This document shows, piece by piece, positions 13,816 through 24,752 of a stretch of DNA of 64,000 nucleotides. Numbering within the stretch: position 1 is the first letter of the stretch; the number at the start of each line of letters is the position of its first letter. The position numbers and the translations under genes are program-made. The DNA lies in contig NC_064538.1 of the NCBI RefSeq assembly GCF_023856365.1, positions 4,853,832 through 4,917,831 on the forward strand, written 5' to 3'. A model generated the notes under the pieces. It searched no databases. It saw nothing but the letters and a program-made list of their open reading frames with translations, and was not told the DNA's origin. The DNA comes from Brienomyrus brachyistius. Its lineage: Eukaryota > Chordata > Actinopteri > Osteoglossiformes > Mormyridae.

Positions 13816-15372
13816 TTCATCTTACCTGTTTTTTTTTTGGAGTTTTGTGCATTTTCAAGAAAGATCGGTCCTACTTGGCTTACAACAGGCAAGAAGAAAA
13901 TAAGTCTATTGATTTTTTTAAAGAATAGAAACCCTATTACGCTTTACTATAGTCATGTTACAAGAGGGGCCCTGATTGAAATGGCGTATGATTGATTTGA
14001 ATAGGTTTTTCTTTCCTGTGTAGCTCATTTTCTGCTTACGAAAGTTACTTTTCAGCTCTTATCTGTCTTCCCAAAACAGCAACACAGGCTTGTAGGGGAT
14101 TTGGGGAAGGTTCTTAGGCAGCCCGATATAGGTGTACACCCTGTGCAGGATGCCAGTCCCCCACTGGGCACATACACTCAGTTGCAGAAAGAGAGATCTG
14201 GATTCAGTCCCTCAACCATTGAGATGCTGCTCCCCAATGAACCAAGAAATAAACCAAAAACTTTCTGCGTCTAACATAAATTAAAGATAAATGAGAACAT
14301 GCTTCAGCTTTATTTACACATTTTCAGTGTCTCAGTAAAACGCCACTTTGTGTGCAGCGCATCTGCATTTTTGTATCATGCAAATATAATTGAAAACGTC
14401 CATAACTTCTCCCTGATTATTATCCACCTGATTGTCATCGGGAAACGTGTGAATTATTTTCTTTAAAACGCTCACATTAAATCCTAATCCAGCATACCTC
14501 AGAAAGCACAGGGGACAGGAAGGTGGTCGGAGGATGAGTGGCAGTTAAGAATACGGACCTGGACCAGAGGTGGCAATAAAACCCACAACCCAGGAGGAGA
14601 GGGCTCACAGTGCTACCCAGAAAAGTCACATGATCAGATGGGAGACCTACAGAGCAAAATAAACATGGAGGTACCAGTAATACAAAGAAGAGGAAGAAGG
14701 AAAGTTCCGCCCATCACCATTTGTCTCTCTTAACCATCACTTTAGCTGCATTATTAGCACAAGCTGCCACACTCAACTTAAGGCCAGGGTGGGAGCAGCT
14801 ATTTCTGCAGCTTTGAATTTAGCATACTTCAGTATGCTCTAATATACTCCATTATACTTCAGCATAGCTTGCCATTTCTTATGAGTCTGACAGCTTATCG
14901 GTCATAATGAGGACCTGCCTAGATTACAAAGTGAAATGGCAAAGCAGGCTAATCCATCTGGGGATGCTGAGGTCAAATTGACTTACATAGAAAAAAATGT
15001 TGATGCACTGACAGATCAGTATCATGGAAGTTTTCTAATAAGCTGCGTTCACCCGCTTAATATCCTGATATTGAAGGGCAATGCTTCTGGTTACAGGGTT
15101 TCATAAGAAAAATATTAATAACGTGGAACTGAGTGCAGAATGGACAAATTCTTAGTACGATTCACCAGGGGACAGTCTTGGAGACACAACAGAGGTTATT
15201 GTGATGTTAACGAGATAATTCCAAAATATTTAACATATTTAAGTAGAAGCTGAAAAAGTTTGCGGACAGGAAAGTGGGAATATGGAAAAATCTTTTCTTG
15301 GGAGATGGGAGTGAAAGAGGGGATCACAAGTGCATCAGCTATGATTTAAATCGGTGGGTATTTGTATTCTGA
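13816..15372. other. Intergenic, repeat relics only
   Basis: No gene is supported. A short antisense fragment resembling the SINE body lies near 14120-14165. The sequence just before 15373 may be the 5' continuation of the LINE fragment that resumes at 15723. Confidence 0.4.
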
Positions 15373-15386
15373 GACTTCGCGGGACG

Positions 15387-15722
15387 GGGGGGCGGCATGG
15401 TGGTGCAGTGGTTAGCACTGTTGCCTCACACCTCTGGGACCCAGGTTTGAGTCTCCACCTGGGTCACATGTGTGCGGAGTTTGCATGTTCTCCCCATGTC
15501 ATCTTGGGGTTTCCTCCAGGTACTCCACAGTCCAAAAACATGCGGAGGCTAATTGGAGTTGCCCGTAGGTGTGCATGTGTGAGTGAATGGTGTGTGAATG
15601 TGCCCTGTGATGGGCTGGCCCCCCATCCTGGGTTGTTCTCTGCCTCATGCCCATTACTTCCAGGATAGGCTCCGGACCCCCCGCGACCCAGTAGGATAAG
15701 CGGTTTGGAAAATAGATGGATG
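15387..15722 (+). repeat. Full-length tRNA-derived SINE with 14-bp target duplication
   Basis: Starts with a tRNA-like head: an A-box-like TGGTGCAGTGGTTAGCAC and a B-box-like GGTTTGAGTCTCC about 35 bases on. It ends in GATGGATG. It is flanked by direct repeats at 15373-15386 and 15723-15736 (GACTTCG[C/T]GGGACG, one mismatch), the signature of retroposition. It sits inside the LINE fragment. Partial relatives recur at 12.5, 16.6, 46.3, 48.6, 59.1 and 60.1 kb. Confidence 0.85.
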
Positions 15723-16590
15723 GACTTCGTGGGACGTCACGGCCTGTGCACTGGTACTGTGAGTGCTGTGCAGAGTGGAGGGAGAACCTCTGCCTTCTTC
15801 CCAGTTGATTCTGGGGTTAACCAGCGGTGTGTTCTTGCTCCTACTCTGTTCACTGCTTGTATGGACTGGGTGTTGGGCAGGGTCGTGGGGTCCAGCGGCT
15901 GTGGGGCGTCCGTTGATGAAGAAAGATTCACAGATCTTGACTTTGCCGATGATGCCGTGATCTTAGCGGAGGCTCTGATTGGGGATCTCGAGAGACTGAG
16001 CGAAGAGTCTGAGTGTCTGGGATTGCGGGTGTCTTGGATAAAGACCAAGATCCAGGCATTTAATGACTTCTTAGGCATTAGTAGTGTGTCTGTCTGCGGG
16101 AAGAATGTTGAGAGATTTACCTACATCAGCAGTGACATTCATGTCTCTGGTGACTCTTCCTATGAAGTCAGCAGACAGATTGGAAGAGCATGGGGGGGTC
16201 ATGAGGTCCTTGGAAAGGGGTGTGTGGCGTTCCCAATATCTTTGCAAGAGGATGAAGGTCAAAATCTTTAGAATCTTCGTTCTCTCTGTCTTGCTGTATG
16301 GCTGTGAAACATAGACGAAGCTGAGATGAAGACTGGACTCCTTCGGTACTGTGTCCCTTCTGAGAATCCTCATCCTGCAGGATCCTCATTGCTGAGGACC
16401 CGAGTGACTGGACCAGGTCCAGGGGACGCCCACGTAACACCTGGCTGGAGCAGATGGATGGCCATTTCCGGAGGGAGGGACTGGACCGTGTATCTGCCTG
16501 AGGGATCATTGGCCGGGATCCTGAGGAGTTTCGCTGTGTGGTGGGTGCATCAGTGCATGCTCCCCAACCTGACCTGACCTGACCTGATAT
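15723..16590 (+). mobile_element. LINE (non-LTR retrotransposon) reverse-transcriptase fragment, decayed
   Basis: The plus-strand reading contains the reverse-transcriptase core VFADD-type motif, here LDFADDAVILAEAL (about 15930-15970). It is preceded by a GVNQRCVLAPTLF segment and followed by a KTKIQ block. A frame change near 16250 leads to a VLLYGCET segment and then a C-terminal RGRPRNTWLEQM-like stretch ending in GACCT repeats (16569-16587). Order and spacing match the C-terminal half of fish non-LTR retrotransposons. Stops and frame shifts show it is dead. The 5' part is missing or lies left of the SINE at 15387. The clade is not certain. Confidence 0.85.
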
Positions 16591-16600
16591 TTGTGTTTTA

Positions 16601-16860
16601 CGGTGGCGCTGTAGCCTCACACCTCCAGGTTTGTAATGTTGGTTTCCATGCCCTATGTGTGGAGCTTGATTGTTTGTGCAGGTTCTCTCTCTTATGCTGA
16701 AAACTTCTGGTTTGATTAAATATTGTCTCTGAATTGGCCATAGTGTGTGATTGTGTGCATGAGTGCCTGCCCATGCAAAGGACTACTATACGGTCCAGAG
16801 TGTCTCCTGCCTTGTGTGTTTCCTGAGTTGGACCTTGGCTTACTGTAACAGATGGATATT
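16601..16860 (+). repeat. Diverged SINE copy
   Basis: Starts CGGTGGCGCTGTAGCCTCACACCTCC and ends near a GATGGATATT tail. It has the same layout as the SINE at 15387 (CCTCACACCTC, TGTGGAGCTTG, GTTCTCTC, late CTTGGCTTACTG) but is more diverged. It lies immediately downstream of the LINE 3' end. Confidence 0.6.
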
Positions 16861-18089
16861 ATGCCCTAGGGTTTCATACCATTAAATGAATAGATGTTGC
16901 ATCTCTTCCGGTTCTGGAAGGGGAGTTGGGTTTATGGTTGTCCTTTGCTATCCATGACCCAGGTGAGATCTGCTGCTGACATCTTGGCTGCAGAACTTGA
17001 AGATAATTATTGTGTCCCAGAACCTCAGGGCTAAGCCATGCTCTCACTAAGGTCCTAGCTATCATTTTGGTTCCCTTGTTCCTGTGGCTTGTCCTACATC
17101 TTTGTCCTTTGGTTCCTGAGATGTTTTTATGCACCATATGTATCTAAATTTTTCATGTGACATCACATTCTTATAGGAGTGTCCACCTGGAGGACAAAAC
17201 AAGGCTTTATTACGCTGCCCACCACTTATTTTTACCATATATGTCTAACCAAAATTCCAGGTAGTCGTTGTTTAATTAAAAACAACAATTTACGAAAGTA
17301 AATTGGTTATCGATGAATCCTTCTGATGCACAAATATGGAGAGGCGAGCAAAAGGGTATTCATTAATGCTTTTATTATGTTGTAATATGTTGGACATATA
17401 CTGTAGCTGTCCGTACTTTCGTAAGCTTTCGTGCTGGCAGCAGTGTAAGGGGAAGGATTTTCCACAAGATATAAGAAGATGTCGCCAATGTGGAGCTCTG
17501 GTGGGGACGTTCCTGTTTTTGCCGACTGAAATACTGAGGTGAGTGTTTTGTAGGGATCACAAGTGCCCAAAATTTGCAGTTTGTTTTCTGTTGATAAGTG
17601 ATCTATGTATTCTATGCTTAGAACCGATGGAAAATTAACCGACCTGTGCTGCAGGTTGGTGCAGTGACCAGTGTTGGCACTATGCTGAAAGGATTTTTTT
17701 TTGCCCTCCAGGTCTCTCAGTTCATCGTGTGACTGAAAACTATGAATCTATGTCATCTGTATTGTAACTGTGTCAGCTTGCAGCATTGCCCTATTTAAAT
17801 TGGCACAGACCACTGCATTTATAACCTATCTTGCATTTAAGCTTCTTGTATTTATTCACTGTCTGTTTCTGCCCTATTTATTAATCGTCTATTGTCTTGG
17901 CGTCACCGAATGTAGCGAGCTGTGCCAACATAGATTTCCATCGGCCTTGGTCTTGTGACAATAAAGACTCTGATTCCTAACTCCAGATTCCTGACTTCTT
18001 AATCCGACTTTGTTCTATGTCCTAATTCAACCTCTCCTGCAATATTGCTTTGTTCGGTTCCTAACTTGTTCTCCAGCCTGCCATTACCC
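16861..18089. other. Intergenic with probable retroposon tail
   Basis: No gene is supported. The segment ending ACAATAAAGACTCTGATTC (about 17950-17975) resembles the 3' tail of fish LINE-type retroposons, which often end in an AATAAAG-like motif. No intact frame was found. Confidence 0.35.
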
Positions 18090-19380
18090 ATTTGCTACAT
18101 TTTGTGACTAAGCAGCCATCCAAGACCATGAGAGACAATCATCAGGGTAGGGTGGTTGCTATAAGGCACTGCGACATACCGCATTGCTTGGGTGTGGACA
18201 ATGCCTTGTATTGTTTTATACATAAAACGCTGCATCTGTGGTTGTGTTTGGTACTTGGAAAAAAAACAGCATCCTCCTTGGTCTATTTATAGTGCAGCTC
18301 AGACACTAATCTCACTAAGACGCTTTTCCACCTGCACATAGATACATTTCATAGAACCACATCAAGTAATTTTCACAGAAACACGGGGCGTGGACTGGGG
18401 ACCAGAGTTGTCTTAGTGTGCTTGCCTGGGTGGACAATAGCTCAGTTTTAAAATGGCACAGGCAACAAATAACCATGTTCCGATGGTACTGTGCTTTGCT
18501 TTGTAGTAACCTGCATCTTGTGACTACAAACTGGGACAACTGTAAACAGCTCAGCTTCCGAATTGTGAGCTTCAGCAGGTCACACCAGCAAACAACTATG
18601 AATGCCAACATAGAAAATATGTGGTTGGCACATTCATGATGCTGCAGCCACAATATCCTCCTCTGATTCCAAATTTTGTGGAGCAAAACAGGGAAGGGGG
18701 ACTCCAGTACCTGCAGACCCACTGTGACGTAACAGAGAGGTGAGTTCCAGACCCACTGTGACATCACAGAGAAGTTATCTCCAGTTTCTAATCCTGACAT
18801 CACTGGTTATGCAGGTGAGGTAATAGTGTTTACATAAACTGTGAAGCTAAAAATATCACACGACATAATGAATTTTTGTCAGCTCAATATTCAGGAAACT
18901 CAGAAGAACAGATGTTTACACAAGCCATGGCTTGTTGTAAATATTCGGTTAAAAAAACGGTGAAAAACACAGTCTTCAGTAGAGTCTGGTATAAAATTAA
19001 CTTGAGTGTGAAATATGGAAATCTGTGACCGGGGTTGTTTACTTTGTGTCTCAGCCTGGACCATGTTTCAGGGTCCCACAGATTAGGACGGCCCATGTGA
19101 TAAGCTCATCTTGGCCCAGAGAGATGAAGGACATACAGATGAATGCGACTCCCTGTCTCACTGCCCCCAGTCACCTCCTGTTCTTCCCTTTCAACCTCTT
19201 CGTGCCTCATTGTTCCCTCAGCTGTTTCGACAGAGCACAGAGCACTCCGACCCAGAGCTGATGGCTTGCTGAGTCAAAGCTTTCCTGATAGCCCCCTGTG
19301 ACACTATAGATGAGGCTGGCGTTGGGGGGGGGGGGGGGGGGGGGGGTTATACCGCTCCAGGTATAGAACTAAAAATAATG
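18090..19380 (+). pseudogene. hemk1: Partial duplicate of the hemk1 3' end
   Basis: Colinear with parent hemk1 from exon 9 / intron 9 to the polyadenylation region (about 12095-13800). Intron 9 is recognisable near 18270-18500 (shared ATTTTCACAGAAAC and AACAAATAA). The exon 10 equivalent lies near 18652-18739 with CCTCCTCTGATT, a GACTCCAGTACCTGCAGAC run and the same AGAGAGGTGAGT donor. The last exon is near 19055-19100 (CATGTTTCAGGGTCC...CGGCCC). 3' UTR similarity continues to about 19380. Codon-disrupting changes and lack of upstream exons make it non-functional. It keeps introns, so it arose by DNA duplication and not retroposition. Confidence 0.8.
19324..19346 (+). repeat. Poly-G tract (23 G)
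   Basis: Uninterrupted run of 23 guanines in the 3' UTR-like part of the hemk1 duplicate. The parent has a GT/G-rich microsatellite in the same relative place. Confidence 0.9.
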
Positions 19381-19574
19381 TCCTTGGACCAGAAACTTCC
19401 TCTTTTTGTTTCACCAGGCATTTTCGGACCATTGCGAATTGGGACGTAGGACCTATTAAACATAAAACAAGCACTAAGTGAGAAACAGAGTGGGAAATGA
19501 TAATATCTCTTCTCTCTCAGGGAGCATAATGTTTATTGACGTCTTCAGTACAAGGCTAAAAGCCCATGCTTCTA

Positions 19575-19606
19575 TTTTTTTTTTTTTTGGGGGGGGGGGG
19601 GGGGGG
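19575..19606 (+). repeat. T14-G18 homopolymer junction
   Basis: Fourteen T directly followed by eighteen G. A similar T11-G20 junction occurs at 37031-37061. Confidence 0.9.
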
Positions 19607-21319
19607 TGGATCAGATTTATAAATGCACATCCCTGACATGGATTCACTTACCACTTACTTTTCACCCCTAGAAAAGATCCTTATCGGTTAGCCTTGTATT
19701 TATTTTCGAAACCGAATAGGGTGGTATACAAGCAATTGAGAGACCTTAGTGTCCCACTCAGGTCCAGTCCAAATAAACCTGATTTTGATGCAGCTTGTGT
19801 CTGCGCGCAAGAGTGCGCATGTCTGCCTCTGCCCACCCCTCCCCCCTACTCTTCAGTTCTTGGAAGTAGAGTGCTGTGTAGCTGAAGGTAATTACAGCAC
19901 AGTTTCCTGGAATCAGCCCTCCCTGTATCTCACGCTTCCTGGAACCACATGTTTAGTCTGCGAACCACATGGTGAAAGGGTGCTCTGGTAATAAGTGAGA
20001 GAGCCAAACTGACGGCCTGCACAGCCTCTGTCTAGCACCACGAGGACTTCACTGGTCTACATGGCCTCATCCCCAGGCGCATCTGCCTTTACTGTTGCTT
20101 GAAATTCATTATTTATTGATCCTCAGGGCTTCAAATTAAATAACTTCCAGCTATACGCCATGTATTAATATTGAGGAATACAATAAACAAATAGGATCGA
20201 TTAGCATTGTTTCAATAAACCGGAAAAAAATGCGACTTCTGTGCAGGTCTTAGTGCAGGTTCTTGCAGATGACAGGTATGTCATGTCTGGCAAACATTAC
20301 TTTCTGTGTGATATATCACTGTCATCTGTATTGTTTTGCTTTGTAAGGTGTTGTACTGTATTTACAGTACAAAACTTTTTTGAAAGCTCAAAGGAAATGC
20401 AGTGTAGAAATCACAGGGTCTGGTGTGGATTTTAAAAAGCAGACTTTTGTAAATATAAATAGCAGGAACATCACATCTATTTCAAATGGCTTTTCCCAAG
20501 TTCACTCTCAGGTGTTTGCTACATATTTTCAGTTCTCATAAAAATTTTGTTATTCTACCTTTAGGCCACCATCAGCTTTTATGTTAAAAATGTAAACGTG
20601 CAGGATATATTTATAACGTATTTAGCAAACACTCTACTTCTTATATGCATATGAACACAAAGAACAGTTCCATAATATATTATTTAATACAAACCATATA
20701 TTGAGATGGTTGTTTTAAAAGTGCAATGGCATAATTCTGTGCGCAATATTCTATAACTTCAATATTTGTAATGTGCAAAACTGCCTTTTTATCACGAAAA
20801 TCAGATGAATACACAGCATAGCATCTAAGGAAGAATGCAAAAAGAAAAATGCATAGAATTCATGTGAATCATTTTTACTAAAAAATACAAAGATACAGTT
20901 ATGTACAAATACCCACACAGTGGGATTTAAAAAAAAAAATCACATGAATCCTAATTGATTGAAGAAGAAAAAAACCCCAGAAAGGTCTTCACAAAGAACC
21001 ATTTCATAAGACAACAATGGAGGCACGGGTGGAATAGATAAGGGAATATACAGAGTCCAGCTTTATGTCCATGATGTGCAATTGTACTGTGGTTTTTTTG
21101 TGTAAGACATGGACGAAGCTACACTTCACAGAAAATTTAAATATTACAAAATTAACGTCAGTGTCAGTCAAGCGTCCTCTCTGGAATCTGCCCAGCAGTG
21201 TTCCCATAAAACAGACACCTGTCTCCACGCCCTGTATTAGTCCTGTGCCCTCGCAGAACGTGACATAAGACCGAAAAGCTCGGTGTTCCACAGGCTTGGG
21301 GGAGGAGGTGCCAAGACCC
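19607..21319 (-). other. cish: cish 3' UTR and downstream intergenic
   Basis: AT-rich sequence with no supported gene. The part next to 21320 should be the 3' UTR of cish. I could not choose a polyadenylation site with confidence. ATTAAA-like hexamers on the minus strand occur near 20685. Confidence 0.4.
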
Positions 21320-23572
21320 TCACAGTTGGAAGGGATAATCTTTAAGGTAGAGCAAGAGTGGGCGAGGCAGGGGCAGCTGGTCCGGGCAAGGAGTGAAGCG
21401 GTTGATGGCAAGGCGTGTCAGATGCTGTAGGGAGGGGCACGGCGATCGTAGCAGTGGTTTGACCAGTTTCAGTAGCAGTGCATTCTCCTTGGGTGTGGGC
21501 AGTGGCGGGGTGGGGCTGGGGGTGTGGCCTTGGCTGTCCTCTTCTGTACGGTTGGATTTCACGTAGTGCTGCACTAGACTGGGCACGTCGGGGAAAGCCT
21601 GCAGCCGAGGCTTGGCTAGTCTGCTAGAGTCCAGGCGAAATTGGCCCTCGCTGTACTCAATGCGCACGTTGGTGGGGCCGCGTCCTGTCTTTACTGACAA
21701 GGTCAGCCTATACTGGGGGTGGCTGCTGTCCCGCACGAGGAAGGTCCCCTCCTGGGTGTCCTGCAGCATGGCCCGAGCCTCTCCTGCTGAAACGGGCCCC
21801 CAGTACCACCCTGCAGAACAACAGACAGAACCCTGAGTTTTGGTCTCTTCGGTTACCGATCCACTTCAGCCTTTAACGACGCCATAGACGGTATGCTTGA
21901 AGATTTTAATTTACAGGAAGCAACTCTTGGACTTTGCTATTAGCATACTGCAGTTGATTAAGCATACTTATGCTATGCTTAAGCAACAAGCATACTGCAG
22001 TTGATTAAGAAGGGACATGTCAGTATAAGTCAACAAAGATTTGTTATTTGTCATGGGTACGCACAAGCGTGCTGATGTTACTGGGCTCCAAAGGTTTACT
22101 GTACCTGAGGCGTTCAAGTACTGCAAAGTCTGAGCGATGGAGATCAAGTCCTTTGCTTGGTCCCATAGCTGGGTGGCACAATGCAGCGACGCCGGGGAAT
22201 GGAAGCCATGGTGCGACTCTGCCCGCATGGTCAGCGGAGGCACGTTGTCGACGGGAGCTGGCAGCAGGGTTCTGTGGCTGCAGGGGAACATGGCAGCTGT
22301 GATCACCGTGGAAACAGCGGAGTCAGCAAGTGACTTTGGCGCCCCGAGTGTGATCGAGAGCTGAATGGTACACACAAAATGGCCGCTCACACACACAGCT
22401 ATTACTGTTCGCTCTTCCTAGGTTAACAAATCATATGACGGAGGGATTCCATACAATCTAGCACTGCCTTCAGAGAAAGCCCCTTAAATGATGACCGGCT
22501 GACAGTTCCCTAGAAGTATTTCCACTTATCGTTTATTTGGTACGTCTCAAACCCCAGAAAATATCCTAGAGGTCTTATTATCAGAAGCTGCCAAGACCCA
22601 TGGCATTAGGTCACGGACCTAGACAGTACCAAGACCGCTTCCTTACCACATACTTCAATCAGCTACTGATCCAACACTGACACACTTGCTCCTAGACACC
22701 TGTCATTAAACCCCAGCGTCTCTCCTTTAAAATCCACATTAGTTCATTCAGCTCATTCTGTTCTTACCACTGGAATCTCACTCTCGGCTTATCCATTTCA
22801 AAAGCAGAGTACCGGCAATCTAAACACCATTTACGCCCCAGCCCACACCCTTATCAGCTGCAGTACGGTCCACGCGCACAGTCAGCCACTGGCGGACTTA
22901 GACACTTCTTACTGAGTGGACTGAATGGTTCACGTTACAAAAGGATGAGCCTTCCTGCTGGACCCTTGACAGGATGCTTTAAAAATCACACCTTGAGTAC
23001 TATAAAGCATTTCACATGAGAAATAAACTCAATAAATCAAGAAATACAAGTATCACTTCATTTATGCAAATGTTTTATTCAATTTCTTTAAGAAGCTACT
23101 AGCACAAAAGTCCTATGATATTTGTTAAGCAAAAGCAAGTTCAACCAGCTTCATATTTGCTAGCTCATAAATCTATACATCTTGGAAGAGCAGTGTCTTG
23201 TTACAGAAAGCTAAAGACATTGATACTGCTGTTGACTGCAGTGCGTGCTGGGGAAGGGCCTATAAGTGAATTCCCTTTACACTGTAGTTAGAATTTTGGA
23301 TTTAACAGGATAATGCTGAGAAAAAGTCCCTGACATACAATTCGAAAGAGATTTAAACCCGAAATTCTTTTTTCATTTAATATAAATGCAGAATGCTGGA
23401 TAACTCCAATGTTATTTCTTACCCCACACAGACCTTTATTACTGTCTGAACTTAATTTCGTTTATCTGTATTATTATTACCACTTATTATTTATATTCCG
23501 CAATATTACCCTACAGGACACAAAACAAGGCCATCGCCAGTCCACCAAAACACACACAGTCCCTCTCTCTCT

Positions 23573-23617
<45 letters not shown>

Positions 23618-24338
23618 TATATAAAGGCAGAGGACAAAAACAACCTAGTGTGGTTCATTTGCTGCAGTAGAGCGTTAAGCTCGTCGGTTAAATGCTGCTG
23701 AGCCATCCACATCTATATGCTTCGGTAACAACCCCATACGGTTTCGTGGAAATACTGAACCAGTGCCCTAGGAACCGCAAAGGAAACTGAGTAATGTGTG
23801 CATTACTTTCCACTTCGAAAGTGCACTTAATGGAATGCAACGTTCCGATTGCGAGTTCCCCTGTTCTGCAGGCAAGGCGGCTGCACGCCAAGCTAACGAT
23901 GTTACAGTCCATGTTTTCGCAAAACTCGAGAAAAGCCTCCGCTTCATTATTACCGCAACAGTGTTACAGTTTCATTCAAAACGACACAACGTGTATTTGT
24001 TTGTATACATTCAGTTAACGTATTATTGCTTCACACATTCACATAAAAGACGGTATATTGTGGAAGACATAGTAAAATTATATTAGATTTTTTTAATCCA
24101 TCAAAACTTTAAAGGGATTGAATTTTTAATGGAAAAAAAATAAAAATCGATCAGATGCAAAATAACAGACGGTGCTTATACAATATTTTACCTTATCAAC
24201 ACTATTGTTATGTTTCCTAATTCGTAAAAAATAAACTGTACGTATAAATTATAACACAAACCATTATATATAGTTTCTTTTCATTTTAAGTAAAGATTAA
24301 ATATTTAATTATACTTACCCTTGTACACAAAGAATCAT
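21320..24338 (-). CDS. cish: Cytokine-inducible SH2-containing protein (CIS, SOCS family)
   Basis: Negative-feedback adaptor. Its SH2 domain docks on phosphotyrosines of cytokine receptors (EPO, IL-2, IL-3, GH, prolactin) and its SOCS box recruits Elongin B/C-Cullin 5 ubiquitin ligase. Three exons on the minus strand: 24319-24338 (20 nt), 22105-22277 (173 nt) and 21320-21810 (491 nt), total 684 nt for 227 aa. Exon 1 encodes MILCVQG, matching the human start MVLCVQG. The SH2 domain begins near GWYWG (65-69), and FLVRDS (88-93) contains the phosphotyrosine-binding Arg91. The C-terminal 40 residues form the SOCS box, with a BC-box [10 protein letters not shown] and a Cul5-box LPLP, ending DYPFQL as in human. 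It is slightly shorter than human CISH (258 aa), mainly in the low-conservation N-terminal and SH2-SOCS linker parts. Intron 1 is about 2 kb. Confidence 0.96.
23577..23613 (+). repeat. (AC)n microsatellite in cish intron 1
   Basis: About 18 AC units, preceded by a short CT run. Confidence 0.95.
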
Positions 24339-24592
24339 GACAGAATCCTGTTAAATCCCGTAGACCGGTATTCTTTTTCTGTTTTGAAAAGTAAACCTAA
24401 CTAATGTAAAAGGCAGAATAATTCCATAGAGTCCAAACTATAATGAAATATGTAATGCTTCGTCAGTTTTGTGAAAAAAAGAAGAAAAAAGTAACGGAGA
24501 AGTGACTTGAATTTAATCAATGCGATACGTCTACCATACTCCGAAAGACTGAAAGAAGCACTTGTAACCCGTCCTTAAATAGTCAGATGTGT

Positions 24593-24598
24593 TTTATA
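24593..24598 (-). promoter_or_regulatory. cish: Candidate TATA box of cish
   Basis: On the minus strand the sequence reads CTTTTATAAAAC, with TATAAA about 255 bases upstream of the start codon. A start site about 30 bases downstream (near 24565) would leave a 5' UTR of roughly 225 bases. The placement fits but is not proven. Confidence 0.45.
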
Positions 24599-24729
24599 AA
24601 AGCAAACACAAAGCAATGAAGACCGCAAGGCACCGAGTCGTGAGCTTAAAGTGGTGAGGAAATGTGATTCACGTTATCTGGAAAACCGGAGCGGGGAAAA
24701 GTCCAGTGGGTTTGACTTTATGAGCTCAG

Positions 24730-24752
24730 TTCCAAGAATTATGTTCTGGGAA
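24730..24752 (-). promoter_or_regulatory. cish: Tandem STAT5-type sites upstream of cish
   Basis: Two palindromic TTCNNNGAA elements, TTCCAAGAA at 24730-24738 and TTCTGGGAA at 24744-24752, lie 14 bases apart start to start and about 400 bases upstream of the cish ATG. CISH is a classic STAT5 target whose mammalian promoter carries paired STAT5 sites. Motif identity and position both fit cytokine-inducible feedback. Confidence 0.75.
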
